Shown: positions 40,910-50,284, counted from the stretch's first letter. The stretch is DNA of 50,592 nt from an uncultured Eubacteriales bacterium (GCA_934486455.1 CAKSPR010000007.1:1-50592); one strand, 5' to 3'. Notes: a model not told the origin generated them from the letters alone. Numbers and translations are program-made.

Positions 40910-41728
40910 TTATAAATCGCACACGGGGATGCTTATCTCGGTTACATATTCGTTTTTATCGGTGGTAAAGCCGTAATCTATAAGTGTTATCTCTCTTGAA
41001 AATCCCGCAGCTTTAAGATTATTCTTCTTTATATAATCCATAAGCTTTGCGTACTGCTCGGGGGCCTCGGTATGGCTGCCCCTGAACCTTACCGTGACGC
41101 ATGGCATTTCGGCAAACTGCTTTACCTCCCCTGCAAATTCATCTTCCTCGTCAAGCAGCAGAAATATTCCGTCATATTCACAAAACCCGCCCTTTGCAAG
41201 ATGATCGGCCGATATTCCCACACCCACCTTTCCGAGAAAAATAACCGCCTCGGCCTGAGATTCGGCAAGATGTATGGTAGGGCCTTCAATATCCCGATAG
41301 TCGTTTATTTTAAGGGGCCGACTCACAAAAAACATCCTGCACGCCGGCAGAACCGATCTTTGAATTTCGTCAAGGCGGGAGCTTTTGGCATCCTCAATAC
41401 CCTTTATGCGGTTTTCAATCTTTTTCTTAACCTTTTTAAGCTCGCAAAGCTTCTTTTCCACCTTTTGCTGCTGAATCCGCAGTTTCTGCTCGATCTTTTC
41501 GACCTCCCGCCCCCTCATAAAATCCGATATTTCATCAAGAGGCATATCAATGGCTCTGAGATAGCGAATGGTGTTAAAGGCTTCAAACTGGCGGGTGCTG
41601 TAATATCGATAGCCCGACCGCTCATCGATGTGTTCAGGCACGACAAGGCCCATATTTTCATAGTGGCGGATGCTGCTGACGCTCAGATGAAAGAGCTTTG
41701 CAATCTCGCCAATCTTAAAAAGCTTCAT
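40910..41728 (-). CDS. MerR-family regulator with effector-binding domain
   Basis: 272 residues. N-terminal MerR helix-turn-helix (FKIGEIAKLFHLSVSSIRHY, then YYSTRQFEAFNTIRYLRAID), a dimerising coiled coil (~75-115, rich in K/E) and a C-terminal GyrI/BmrR-like ligand domain (~130-272). Such regulators bind drugs or cationic dyes and switch on exporters by untwisting a promoter with a 19-base spacer. The gene overlaps the end of the MATE exporter gene by ATGA, and the promoter of the pair has exactly a 19-base spacer, so it most probably controls its own operon. The ligand is unknown. Confidence 0.92.
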   Translation of the reverse strand: MKLFKIGEIAKLFHLSVSSIRHYENMGLVVPEHIDERSGYRYYSTRQFEAFNTIRYLRAIDMPLDEISDFMRGREVEKIEQKLRIQQQKVEKKLCELKKVKKKIENRIKGIEDAKSSRLDEIQRSVLPACRMFFVSRPLKINDYRDIEGPTIHLAESQAEAVIFLGKVGVGISADHLAKGGFCEYDGIFLLLDEEDEFAGEVKQFAEMPCVTVRFRGSHTEAPEQYAKLMDYIKKNNLKAAGFSREITLIDYGFTTDKNEYVTEISIPVCDL

Positions 41729-43086
41729 ACCGTTGCCTCCTTCGGCGTTTTAAGGGGAGATCTTCCATTTCTGGTGATTATCAAAAACGCAGCAACACAA
41801 ACAACCGATGACACAAAAGAGCCTGCCGACGACGCAAACCCCATGGGAAGCAGCGTATCCGCAAAAAATCGTGAAGCAAGAAATGCCCCCGGAACCCTGA
41901 CCGTTATAATGGAGATGATGTTATGAAGGAAGGAAAGCTCCGACCGTCCGCAGGCACAGAAATATCCGCTGAAGCTGAATTGTATGCTTCCGATGCAGCT
42001 GTCCCACACATATCCGCGATAGTATTGTCCGCCGGCCGTTATGACTCCCGCGTCGGAAGTGAAAAGCGACACAATAGGCTCGGCGAAAAACTGCACCGCC
42101 GCTGCCGCAACGATACCTATACCGGTTGCCATCATAATGGCATATTTAAGGGTGGCATTGGCGCGCTCGGGCTTTTTGGCGCCGAAATTCTGGGCGCATA
42201 TGGCCGAAACGGTGGAAAGCATGGAGGAAGGCACCAAGAACATAAAGCTCATTATTTTTTCGACAATTCCCACCGCCGCCGCATCGGTAAGACCGCGCCT
42301 GTTGGCGATGACCGTAACCACCATAAAGGCAACCTGGATAAATCCGTCCTGCAGCGTCACCGGCACACCTATGCGAAGTATTTCTCCCATAACCTCCCTA
42401 TCGGGGCGAAAATGCGCTCTTTTGATGGGCAGATCGGTTTTCTTTTTCAGAATAAATATAAGGGAAATTACAACGCTTATGCCCTGGGAAAGGGTGGTGC
42501 CCAGTGCCGCTCCCACAGATTCCATTTTAAGGGCGCCCATAAAGAAATAATCAAGTCCGATGTTTGCGGCGCAGGCCACTGCCACAAAATACATAGGGCT
42601 TTTAGAATCACCTATTCCCCGATATATGGCAGCGATTATGTTATATGCCGTTATAAAGGGGATGCCGAGGAAACAGACCTTAAGGTATTTTATCGTGCCG
42701 TCAACCGCCTGCTCGGGAGTTTGCACCAGCGAAACTATACCCCCGCTTAAGAAAAACAGCAAGAGTGTAAGAACAACCGACAAACCCATAAACAGCGTAA
42801 AGGTATTGCCTATACCCTTGGCGGATTTTTCGCGGTCTCCCGCTCCTATCGCCCGCCCGATGGTCACGGTAGTTCCCATGGCAAGTCCCACTATCATAAC
42901 GGTCAGCATATGCATTATCTGCGATCCTACCGACACCGCCGTGGTGGAGGCAACGCCTTCATACTGCCCGATTATAAACAGATCGGCCATACCGTATAAA
43001 GTTTGCAGAAAATATGAAAGAAGAAATGGCAGCGAAAACGAAACCACATTTTTTAAAACACTGCCGGTGGTCAGATTTTTTTTCAT
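41725..43086 (-). CDS. MATE-family multidrug efflux transporter
   Basis: 453-residue, twelve-segment cation-coupled antiporter. Features: SFSLPFLLSYFLQTLYGMAD, GQYEGVASTTAVSVGSQIMH, AIYRGIGDSKSPMYFVAVAC and RIGVPVTLQDGFIQVAFMV, typical of the DinF/NorM-like branch found in Firmicutes. Substrates of such pumps range from fluoroquinolones to dyes; none can be named here. ATG 43086 is chosen with AGGAAAGAGAG upstream; the longer frame extends into the leader. It is followed by, and overlaps, a MerR regulator. The ~200-base leader (43087-43286) has small hairpins (GCCCT/AGGGC; CACAG/CTGTG). Confidence 0.93.
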   Translation of the reverse strand: MKKNLTTGSVLKNVVSFSLPFLLSYFLQTLYGMADLFIIGQYEGVASTTAVSVGSQIMHMLTVMIVGLAMGTTVTIGRAIGAGDREKSAKGIGNTFTLFMGLSVVLTLLLFFLSGGIVSLVQTPEQAVDGTIKYLKVCFLGIPFITAYNIIAAIYRGIGDSKSPMYFVAVACAANIGLDYFFMGALKMESVGAALGTTLSQGISVVISLIFILKKKTDLPIKRAHFRPDREVMGEILRIGVPVTLQDGFIQVAFMVVTVIANRRGLTDAAAVGIVEKIMSFMFLVPSSMLSTVSAICAQNFGAKKPERANATLKYAIMMATGIGIVAAAAVQFFAEPIVSLFTSDAGVITAGGQYYRGYVWDSCIGSIQFSFSGYFCACGRSELSFLHNIISIITVRVPGAFLASRFFADTLLPMGFASSAGSFVSSVVCVAAFLIITRNGRSPLKTPKEATV

Positions 43087-43292
43087 TAACGATCTCTCTT
43101 TCCTTTTAAACGGGGTTTTACCGCAACCATAAAACACCAATTCCCTGAACCGTACACATTTTTGAGGAGCATCACAGCAGGCTGTGTGTATTTAGCTGCT
43201 GCGGCCCTCCGCCCAGCCCTCACAGGGCAATGAGAGCATTTTCTGCCGATTAAAGCAACGGAATTTCTACAGGCCGTCTTTTGTTTGAATCT
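43087..43292 (-). other. MATE operon 5' leader
   Basis: About 200 bases between the MerR-type promoter and the exporter. Two small hairpins are present; no terminator, known riboswitch or small gene with a ribosome site is recognised. Confidence 0.4.
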
Positions 43293-43323
43293 ATTATAAA
43301 CTCTACAACGGTTATAGTGTCAA
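43293..43323 (-). promoter_or_regulatory. MerR-type promoter of MATE-merR operon
   Basis: Minus strand: TTGACA (43323-43318), 19-base spacer, TATAAT (43298-43293). The spacer region holds an imperfect dyad, ACTATA and TAGAGT about the centre, as expected for a MerR operator. Confidence 0.8.
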
Positions 43324-43419
43324 GGATTTTTCAAAATTTATTTTATTGATTTTAGGGAGTTATAATATAAAAAAGGCAACAGAAAACTACTGCCGCAAAT
43401 ATAAAAGGAGAGAAAAAGT

Positions 43420-43722
43420 ATGTGCACCGCCGCCACACTGAAAACACGCGATTTTTACATGGGAAGGATCCTTGATTATGAATTTTCCTTCGGCGAGGAA
43501 ATAACGATCGTACCAAGAAATTTTGTTTTTAATTTCAAAAGCGAAAAATGCGAAAGCCACTATGCCATAATAGGAATGGCTCACATTGCAAACGGATTTC
43601 CCCTCTTTTACGATGCCGCAAGCGAAAAGGGGTTGCTTTTCGCCTGTCGGGAACCCGCAGCCGGGGCGACGCATGCTCCCGGCACCCGTATATTTCCGCT
43701 GAAAACGGTGTCCAAACCTTAA
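43420..43722 (+). pseudogene. Truncated choloylglycine (bile salt) hydrolase fragment
   Basis: 100-residue frame. Residues 1-73 match the N-terminus of bile salt hydrolases/penicillin V acylases: CTAATLKTRDFYMGRILDYE, FGEEITIVPRN, HYAIIGMAHIANGFPLFYDA and SEKGL. Cys2 (nucleophile after Met removal), R16 and D19 are intact. After residue ~73 similarity stops abruptly and the frame ends at 100, whereas the family has ~315-330 residues, so the remaining catalytic Asn and Arg are missing. A ribosome site (AAAGGAG) and TATAAT (43361-43366) precede it. It lies at the boundary of the trp operon, suggesting deletion by recombination there. Confidence 0.85.
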
Positions 43723-43762
43723 AATGCAGTCCGACGGCTTTTTTTCAAAAACAAAAAAGCTT

Positions 43763-44533
43763 TTATCTTATGGCGTCTTTCATGGTCTTTACATACTCAC
43801 CTATATACTTCGGTGCGTCCTTGCCATGCTTTTCAAGCAGCTTAACAATTGCGGAGCCGACGATGGCGCCGTCGGAAATCCCCGCCATTTTCTTTGCCTG
43901 CTCGGGTGTGGAAATTCCGAAGCCGACGGCACAGGGGGCATCGGTATTTTCTCTGACCACCTTGACAATAGAGGCAATGTCTGTGTTAATCTCACTGCGT
44001 GTGCCTGTCACACCGAGGCTGGAAACGATGTAGATAAATCCTTCCGCTTCCTTTGCAATCATGGCAATGCGGTTTTCCGAGGTGGGTGCAATCAAGGAAA
44101 TCAGATCAACGCCGTATTGCCTGCACAGCGGCTGAAATTCTTCCTTTTCTTCAAACGGGAGATCGGGCAGGATCAGTCCGTCTATTTCAATCTCACGGCA
44201 GGTTGATATAAATTTTTCGGCACCGTAGGAGAATACCACATTTGCATAGGTCATAAAAACCATCGGCACCTTTACATCGCGGCGAAGCTCTTTGACAAGG
44301 GCGAATATTTTGTCGGTTGTGATACCTCCGGTCAGTGCTCTCAGGTTTGCTCCCTGGATGACCGGCCCCTCTGCGGTGGGGTCTGAAAACGGAATGCCGA
44401 GCTCAATAAGGTCTGCACCGTTTTCCGCAGCGGCACGAACCGCCTTTGCGGTGGTTTCGGAATCGGGATCGCCGCAGGTAATAAAGGCAATAAATGCCTT
44501 GCCGTTTTCAAACGCTTTGCGAATATTACTCAT
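43763..44533 (-). CDS. trpA: Tryptophan synthase alpha chain
   Basis: 256 residues; cleaves indole-3-glycerol phosphate to indole and glyceraldehyde phosphate and channels indole to TrpB. Catalytic residues lie in ELGIPFSDPTAEGPVIQGA (Glu and Asp). The phosphate-binding loops GVTGTRSEI and VGFGISTPEQA are intact. ATG 44533 has GGGGAGG six bases upstream; the frame extends further without a ribosome site. It overlaps trpB by eight bases and is the last gene of the trp operon. Only a weak AT-rich hairpin (GCTTTTTT/AAAAAAGC, 43737-43760) follows. Confidence 0.96.
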   Translation of the reverse strand: MSNIRKAFENGKAFIAFITCGDPDSETTAKAVRAAAENGADLIELGIPFSDPTAEGPVIQGANLRALTGGITTDKIFALVKELRRDVKVPMVFMTYANVVFSYGAEKFISTCREIEIDGLILPDLPFEEKEEFQPLCRQYGVDLISLIAPTSENRIAMIAKEAEGFIYIVSSLGVTGTRSEINTDIASIVKVVRENTDAPCAVGFGISTPEQAKKMAGISDGAIVGSAIVKLLEKHGKDAPKYIGEYVKTMKDAIR

Positions 44534-45716
44534 GTATATCCTCCCCTCTGTAACGGGCAATGGCGGCGCAGTCCTTATCGCCTCTGCCCGAAACGGTGAT
44601 AACAATGATTTGATCCTTCTGCATTGTCGGTGCAAGCTTCATTGCATGTGCAACTGCATGAGCCGATTCAATTGCGGGAATAATTCCCTCGGTCTTTGCC
44701 AGATATTCAAAAGCGTTTACCGCTTCTTCGTCGGTAACAGGGACATATTCCGCTCTGCCGATGTCATGCAGATAGGCGTGCTCGGGACCGACTCCGGGGT
44801 AGTCGAGTCCTGCGGAAACAGAATAAACGGGTGCAATCTGTCCGTCCTTATCCTGACAAAAATACGACTTCATCCCGTGGAAAATACCGACCCTCCCCGT
44901 GGCAATGGTTGCAGCCGTTTCAAATGTGTCAATTCCTCTGCCTGCCGCCTCGCAGCCGATCAGTCTTACATCTTTATCTTCAATAAAATGACGGAAGCTT
45001 CCGATGGCATTGGAGCCGCCGCCCACACAGGCAATGACGGCATCGGGCAGTCTGCCTTCCTTTGCAAGCATCTGCTCCTTAATTTCTTTTGAGATAACCG
45101 CCTGAAAATCACGGACAATGGTCGGAAAGGGATGCGGCCCCATAACAGAGCCGAGGCAGTAATGCGTATCGCCGATACGGGAGGTCCATTCACGCATAGC
45201 CTCGGAAACGGCATCTTTGAGGGTGGCTGTGCCTGTTTTGACGGGAACAACCTCCGCGCCGAGCAATCTCATGCGGTACACATTCAGCGCCTGACGGACG
45301 GTGTCCTCTTCGCCCATAAAAACAACACACTCCATGCCCATAAGAGCCGCAGCGGTTGCTGTGGCGACGCCGTGCTGGCCGGCTCCCGTTTCGGCGATCA
45401 GTCGGGTTTTTCCCATCTTCTTCGCAAGAAGCGCCTGACCGAGCACATTGTTGATTTTATGCGCTCCGGTGTGGTTAAGGTCTTCGCGCTTCAGATAAAT
45501 TTTCGCACCGCCGAGGTCTCGGGTCATTTTTCCGGCAAGGTACAGTCTTGACGGTCTGCCTGCATATTCATTTAACAGCTCGGTAAGTTCTTTGTTAAAC
45601 TCAGCATCGTTTTTATAATAATTATACGCTTTTTCCAGTTCAATGACCGCATTCATCAGCGTTTCGGGAATATACTGACCGCCGTGAATGCCGAAGCGTC
45701 CGTTTGGGTTTGTCAT
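44526..45716 (-). CDS. trpB: Tryptophan synthase beta chain
   Basis: 396-residue PLP enzyme that joins indole and serine to tryptophan. PLP lysine in LKREDLNHTGAHKINN, the COMM-domain segment, phosphate loop CVGGGSNAIGSF and ESAHAVAHA are all present. Full length, close to the family's ~395. It overlaps trpF by ATGA (45713-45716) and trpA by eight bases, so both subunits of the synthase are translationally coupled. Confidence 0.97.
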   Translation of the reverse strand: MTNPNGRFGIHGGQYIPETLMNAVIELEKAYNYYKNDAEFNKELTELLNEYAGRPSRLYLAGKMTRDLGGAKIYLKREDLNHTGAHKINNVLGQALLAKKMGKTRLIAETGAGQHGVATATAAALMGMECVVFMGEEDTVRQALNVYRMRLLGAEVVPVKTGTATLKDAVSEAMREWTSRIGDTHYCLGSVMGPHPFPTIVRDFQAVISKEIKEQMLAKEGRLPDAVIACVGGGSNAIGSFRHFIEDKDVRLIGCEAAGRGIDTFETAATIATGRVGIFHGMKSYFCQDKDGQIAPVYSVSAGLDYPGVGPEHAYLHDIGRAEYVPVTDEEAVNAFEYLAKTEGIIPAIESAHAVAHAMKLAPTMQKDQIIVITVSGRGDKDCAAIARYRGEDIHE

Positions 45717-46321
45717 GTTCTGTCTTCCTTCCTGACGGCGGCAATGAATGCCGCCATTTTTGCTTTATCTTTTAATCCGTCGGTTTCAATTCCCGAGCTG
45801 ACATCCACCGCAAACGGACGGAGTGCTTTGACTGCATCCGCCACATTGTCTGCATCAAGACCTCCGGCAAGGAAATACGGCCTTCCGATGCTGTTTGCGA
45901 GACTCCAATCAAACACCGTTCCCGTACCTGCGCCGGAATCAAGCAGTATATAATCCGCCGTGCTTTGATTTGCGGCTTTTATGTCATATGCGGTTTCAAT
46001 ACGAAAGGCCTTGATGATCGGTCTGTCCGTAAGCCGCCGCAGACGGGTAATATCATCTTCCGCTTCGCCGCCGTGAAGCTGCACCATGTCGATAATGCCG
46101 TTCTTTAACAGCTTTGCCGCCTCCTGCGGACATTCATTTACGAACACCCCGACCGCTTTAATTTCGGGCGAAAGCCGACTTTTCAGCTCCGCTGCTTTTC
46201 GGTATGTTACATAACGCTTGCTTTTCGGCGCAAAGACGAATCCGATATAATCCGGCTTTAGTTGGTTTACGGCTTCTATATCACAAGGTCGGGAAAGTCC
46301 GCAAAGCTTAATCTTGGTCAT
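45713..46321 (-). CDS. trpF: Phosphoribosylanthranilate isomerase
   Basis: 202-residue TIM-barrel isomerase converting phosphoribosylanthranilate to the carboxyphenylamino-deoxyribulose phosphate. Catalytic Cys is in KLCGLSR (C7) and the general acid Asp in YILLDSGAGTGTVFDW. VQLHGGE, LAGGLDADNV and VDVSSGIE complete the phosphate site. Overlaps trpC by ATGA at its start and trpB by ATGA at its end. Confidence 0.96.
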   Translation of the reverse strand: MTKIKLCGLSRPCDIEAVNQLKPDYIGFVFAPKSKRYVTYRKAAELKSRLSPEIKAVGVFVNECPQEAAKLLKNGIIDMVQLHGGEAEDDITRLRRLTDRPIIKAFRIETAYDIKAANQSTADYILLDSGAGTGTVFDWSLANSIGRPYFLAGGLDADNVADAVKALRPFAVDVSSGIETDGLKDKAKMAAFIAAVRKEDRT

Positions 46322-47100
46322 ACCACGCCTCGCATTTCATCAAGCACGGCTTTTTTGTCGGGCGCCCGCATAAGGGCTTCTCCGATCAAAACGGCGTCCG
46401 CACCGATTTCGCGGAGCTTCGCCACATCCCCGGCACAGCGCACTCCGCTTTCGGAAACAAAAAGCACGTCGCGGGGAATCAGTTTTCTGAGCCTGCGGCT
46501 GTTGTCGGTATCCACCGAAAAATCTGCAAGATTGCGGTTGTTAACGCCGATGACGCGCGCTCCCGCACCAAGTGCAGTCCTCACTTCATTTTCATCATGC
46601 GCTTCAACCAATGCCGATAATCCGAGATCATCACAAATGCCGATACATGATTTAATCTGTTGCTCGCTTAAAACGGAACATATCAACAGCACCGCCGATG
46701 CCCCCAGCACCTTTGCTTGGTAGATCATATATTCGTCTACGGTAAAGTCTTTCCGCAGACAAGGTATTGAAACGGCGGAAGCAATTTCCTTCAGGTATTC
46801 ATCGCTCCCCAAAAACCACCTCGGCTCGGTCAGCACCGAAATGCAGTCTGCCCCTGCCGCTTCGTACTCTCTTGCAATCTGCAAATAGGGAAAATCAGGG
46901 GCAATGAGTCCTTTTGAGGGGGATGCCTTTTTGCACTCACATATGAATGACATGTCCGAGGTTTTAAGAGCATTTTCAAAAGCAAAGCCTCCCTTTGGAA
47001 GAGATAAAGCCCTGCGCTTGATTTCTTCAGGCGGTATTTTCAGTTTTGCCTGTCTGACGCGTTCTACGGCGAAGTCGGCAAGCTGATCTAAAATCGTCAT
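46318..47100 (-). CDS. trpC: Indole-3-glycerol phosphate synthase
   Basis: 260-residue TIM-barrel enzyme closing the indole ring. Motifs: ECKKASPSKGLI (catalytic Lys), SVLTEPRWFLGSDEYL, RKDFTVDEYMIYQAKVLGA, GVNNRNLADFSVD and SESGV. Full length. The ATG (47100) overlaps the trpD stop and the stop overlaps the trpF start, each by four bases. TrpC and TrpF are separate proteins here, unlike the fusion of enterobacteria. Confidence 0.96.
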   Translation of the reverse strand: MTILDQLADFAVERVRQAKLKIPPEEIKRRALSLPKGGFAFENALKTSDMSFICECKKASPSKGLIAPDFPYLQIAREYEAAGADCISVLTEPRWFLGSDEYLKEIASAVSIPCLRKDFTVDEYMIYQAKVLGASAVLLICSVLSEQQIKSCIGICDDLGLSALVEAHDENEVRTALGAGARVIGVNNRNLADFSVDTDNSRRLRKLIPRDVLFVSESGVRCAGDVAKLREIGADAVLIGEALMRAPDKKAVLDEMRGVV

Positions 47101-48128
47101 GCCTTCACCTCCGGGCGGTTGCTGACTTCAACGAGCCTGTTCAGTGTTTCAAGCGCCTTGCCCGAATCGATAATTTCTGCCGCAAGTGCAATGCCGTCCT
47201 TCATGCTGTCAGCTTTACCGCCGATATAGAGTGCCGCTCCGGCGTTCATAAGCACAGCATTTCTCCTGTGCCCTTTTTCGCCGTTTAGGACGGCAAGGGT
47301 AATTTCGGCGTTTTCCTCCGGGGTGCCGCCCTTCAGGTCCTCTTTGGTGCAGCGTTCAAAGCCGAAGTCCTCCGGCGTGATCACCGAGGATTTGAACCAT
47401 CCGTTACGAATCTCACAGACGACGGTCGGCGCGCTCATGGAAATCTCATCCAGCTTATCGCGGCCGTATACAACCATGCCGCGCTTGATTCCGAGATTAA
47501 TCAGAACCTGAGCCAGTGGTTCAACAAGGTAATCATCATACACGCCGAGAAGCTGCATGGATGGTGTGCCCGGATTTGTCAGAGGTCCGAGAATATTAAA
47601 AACGGTACGGAAACCAAGCTCCTTGCGGATGGCGCCGACGTATTTCATGGAGGTGTGGTATTTCTGCGCGAAGAAAAAGCACATGCCGACCTCGTTAAGC
47701 AGCTCGATGCACCTTGCGGGGCTTTGCTGAATGTTTACTCCGAGCGCTTCCAAGCAATCTGCCGTTCCGCACAGGGAAGACGCCGCTCTGTTGCCGTGCT
47801 TTGCAACCTTTATACCGCCTGCGGCCGCCACCAAAGCAGAAGTGGTGGAAATATTAAAGCTGTGAGCATTATCGCCGCCTGTGCCGACAATCTCAAACAA
47901 CTCCATTCCCGTTTCAACCCTGGTTGCGTGCGCCCGCATTGCAGCCGCGCATCCGGCAATTTCGTCGGTGGTCTCGGCTCTTGCACTTTTTGTGGACAGG
48001 GCTGCAAGAAAAGCGGCATTTTGTGTTGCCGTGGTTTCACCGCTCATAATTTCGTTCATGACGGTGTAAGCCTCATCATAGGTAAGGTCTTCTTTATTTA
48101 CAATCTTTGCGATAGCTTCTTTAATCAT
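47097..48128 (-). CDS. trpD: Anthranilate phosphoribosyltransferase
   Basis: 343-residue enzyme that adds phosphoribosyl from PRPP to anthranilate. Motifs: GTGGDNAHSFNIST (PRPP pyrophosphate site), KHGNRAASSLCGTADCLEAL, GFRTVFNILGPLTNP and YGRDKLDEIS. Full length and not fused to TrpG. It starts three bases after the trpG stop and overlaps trpC by ATGA. Confidence 0.96.
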   Translation of the reverse strand: MIKEAIAKIVNKEDLTYDEAYTVMNEIMSGETTATQNAAFLAALSTKSARAETTDEIAGCAAAMRAHATRVETGMELFEIVGTGGDNAHSFNISTTSALVAAAGGIKVAKHGNRAASSLCGTADCLEALGVNIQQSPARCIELLNEVGMCFFFAQKYHTSMKYVGAIRKELGFRTVFNILGPLTNPGTPSMQLLGVYDDYLVEPLAQVLINLGIKRGMVVYGRDKLDEISMSAPTVVCEIRNGWFKSSVITPEDFGFERCTKEDLKGGTPEENAEITLAVLNGEKGHRRNAVLMNAGAALYIGGKADSMKDGIALAAEIIDSGKALETLNRLVEVSNRPEVKA

Positions 48129-48131
48129 GGC

Positions 48132-48698
48132 TCATATCTCCTTTACAAAATTTCTGAGCATCTGTTTGCCGTCCGGCGTCATAATGGATTCCGGATGGAA
48201 CTGTACGCCGTAAATCGGATATTCCTTATGTTGTACTGCCATTACCTCGCCGTCTGCGGTGAGTGCGGTTATTATTAACTCTTTCGGAACGGTGTCGGCG
48301 TCCGCCGCAAGAGAATGATACCGTGCAACCGGTGACGCTTTGCGGCAGCCCTTGAACAGAGGGCAATCTGTGTCAAACTTCACTTCCGACTGTTTGCCAT
48401 GCATCAGCTCCTTTGCATAGGTAACGGTTGCTCCGAAGGCCGCGCAAATTGCCTGGTGGCCGAGACAAACCCCGAGTATGGGAATATCACGGACGGTTTT
48501 CACAACATCCATGATGACACCTGCATCCTCCGGTCTGCCCGGACCGGGGGAAAGAATGATGCGGTCGGGATTCAGGTTTTTAATTTCGTCTGCCGTCATT
48601 TCATCGTTGCGAATGACCTTGATATTCGGCTCGATCTCGCCGATAAGCTGAAAAAGGTTATAGGAAAAGCTGTCGTAGTTATCAATCAGTAAAATCAT
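48132..48698 (-). CDS. trpG: Anthranilate synthase component II (glutamine amidotransferase)
   Basis: 188-residue class I amidotransferase supplying ammonia to TrpE. Oxyanion motif LSPGPGRPEDAG, catalytic Cys in GVCLGHQAI, and His/Glu in VQFHPESI are intact. In some Firmicutes such a subunit also serves folate synthesis (PabA); here its place inside the trp operon, overlapping trpE by four bases, assigns it to tryptophan synthesis. Confidence 0.95.
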   Translation of the reverse strand: MILLIDNYDSFSYNLFQLIGEIEPNIKVIRNDEMTADEIKNLNPDRIILSPGPGRPEDAGVIMDVVKTVRDIPILGVCLGHQAICAAFGATVTYAKELMHGKQSEVKFDTDCPLFKGCRKASPVARYHSLAADADTVPKELIITALTADGEVMAVQHKEYPIYGVQFHPESIMTPDGKQMLRNFVKEI

Positions 48699-50161
48699 AA
48701 TTCCGCCTCCTGTGCAAGCTCCAGTGCTTTAAGAGAAGATTTGGCCTTGTTCAGGCATTCGTTAAATTCCTTTTCGGGTACAGAATCCGCCACAATTCCC
48801 GCGCCGCTTCTCACAAACACCTTTCCGTTTTTCTTATAGGCGATGCGAATGGCGATACAGGTGTCCATGTTCCCCGTGAAGTCGATGTAGCCGATGGCGC
48901 CGCCGTAGATGCCGCGCTTGTTGTTTTCAAGCTCTCCGATCAGCCGACAAGCCCTGATTTTCGGCGCACCGGAAAGTGTGCCGGCAGGCAATACCGCTTC
49001 AACGGCATCCAGCGCATCGTACCTTTCACCGATCTCACTTCGCACCGTAGAGCCGATGTGCATAACATGAGAAAACCGTTCGACGGAATGAAGTTTTTCG
49101 ACCTGTACCGTACCGAACCTGCTTATTTTTCCGAGATCGTTTCGTCCCAAATCAACCAGCATGTTGTGTTCGGCAAGCTCTTTTTCGTCGGCAAGCAGCT
49201 CGGCTTCGAGAGCCTTGTCTTCTTCCTCGGTTTTGCCTCTCGGTCTTGTTCCGGCAAGCGGGAAGGTGTGCAGCACACCGTTTTCCAGCTTTACCAGTGT
49301 TTCGGGAGAGGCCCCCGCAACCTCAACATCCGTTCCGGAAAAATAGAACATATAGGGTGAGGGATTGATGGTGCGAAGCACACGGTAGGTGTTCAGAAGG
49401 CTTCCTTCAAACGGCGCGCTCAGACGGTTGGAAAGCACAATCTGGAAAATATCCCCCTCGCGGATATGGTGCTTTGCTTTTTCCACCATGCCGCAGAATT
49501 GCTCTTTATCAAATAACGGCGTGACCTCTCCGAGCAGCTTGCCGCCGGGTTCGTTTTTCTTTTCACCGTGTCTCAAAAGCTCCGCAAGCTGCTTTAATTC
49601 CATAATTGCCTTGTTGTAACCGATTTCCGGCTCATTCAGCGACATGTTTACAATGAGAACAATTTTCTGCCGGAGATGATCGAATGCGATAACTTTGTCA
49701 AAAAGCATCAAATCAACATCCTTAAACGCCTCGGTATCTTCTGCGTCGCATTTGGCTGTCGGCTCGTTATAGGTAAGATAATCATATGAGAAGTATCCCA
49801 CAAGGCCGCCTGTAAAGGAAGGGAGATAATCAAAACGGGGGCTTTTATAATCGGCAAAAATCCGTCGAAGGTAGTCGGAGGGGTTATCCGTCTTAACCTT
49901 GAGATTTCCGATTTTCATTTCGCCGTCAATACAGGTGATCTCTGTTTTCGGGTCAAATCCGAGGAAGGTGTAACGCCCCCATGTTTCGTTTGCCTGTGCC
50001 GATTCCAGCATGTAGCAATGAGTGGATACATTTTTAAGTATTTTCATCGTTTCAATGGGTGTGGTGAAGTCGGAAAGAATTTCAAGGCTAACCGGCAATA
50101 CGCTGTAACAGCCTGTTGCGGCGATTTTTTTGACCTCGTCAAGGGTTGGCTGAATTTTCAT
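48695..50161 (-). CDS. trpE: Anthranilate synthase component I
   Basis: 488-residue chorismate-utilising enzyme making anthranilate. The N-terminal regulatory region keeps the tryptophan-binding motif as MLESAQANETWGRYTFLG, so feedback inhibition is probable. The catalytic half shows IREGDIFQIVLSNRLSAPF, INPSPYMFYF, GASPETLVK, AGTRPRG, DLGRNDLGKIS, LPAGTLSGAPKIRA and RSGAGIVADSVPEKEF. ATG 50161 is eight bases after GGAGG; an upstream in-frame start at 50176 precedes that site. First gene of trpEGDCFBA, read through a T-box leader. Confidence 0.97.
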   Translation of the reverse strand: MKIQPTLDEVKKIAATGCYSVLPVSLEILSDFTTPIETMKILKNVSTHCYMLESAQANETWGRYTFLGFDPKTEITCIDGEMKIGNLKVKTDNPSDYLRRIFADYKSPRFDYLPSFTGGLVGYFSYDYLTYNEPTAKCDAEDTEAFKDVDLMLFDKVIAFDHLRQKIVLIVNMSLNEPEIGYNKAIMELKQLAELLRHGEKKNEPGGKLLGEVTPLFDKEQFCGMVEKAKHHIREGDIFQIVLSNRLSAPFEGSLLNTYRVLRTINPSPYMFYFSGTDVEVAGASPETLVKLENGVLHTFPLAGTRPRGKTEEEDKALEAELLADEKELAEHNMLVDLGRNDLGKISRFGTVQVEKLHSVERFSHVMHIGSTVRSEIGERYDALDAVEAVLPAGTLSGAPKIRACRLIGELENNKRGIYGGAIGYIDFTGNMDTCIAIRIAYKKNGKVFVRSGAGIVADSVPEKEFNECLNKAKSSLKALELAQEAEL

Positions 50162-50284
50162 GATCGGTTCCTCCAAATATGTATAATAAGGTTGGTTGTT
50201 TTTCGGGATGATTTAATTTCAAAATTCGGCGCTCGGTGCGCCAACGGCGTTTTGTACAAAGCATATCGCTGCCCCCTTGAAAGA

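Noticed and set aside
40066..40968. 300-codon open frame on the plus strand
   Set aside because: Antisense to the FWYHYKWH-type membrane protein and crosses its terminator; no family match.
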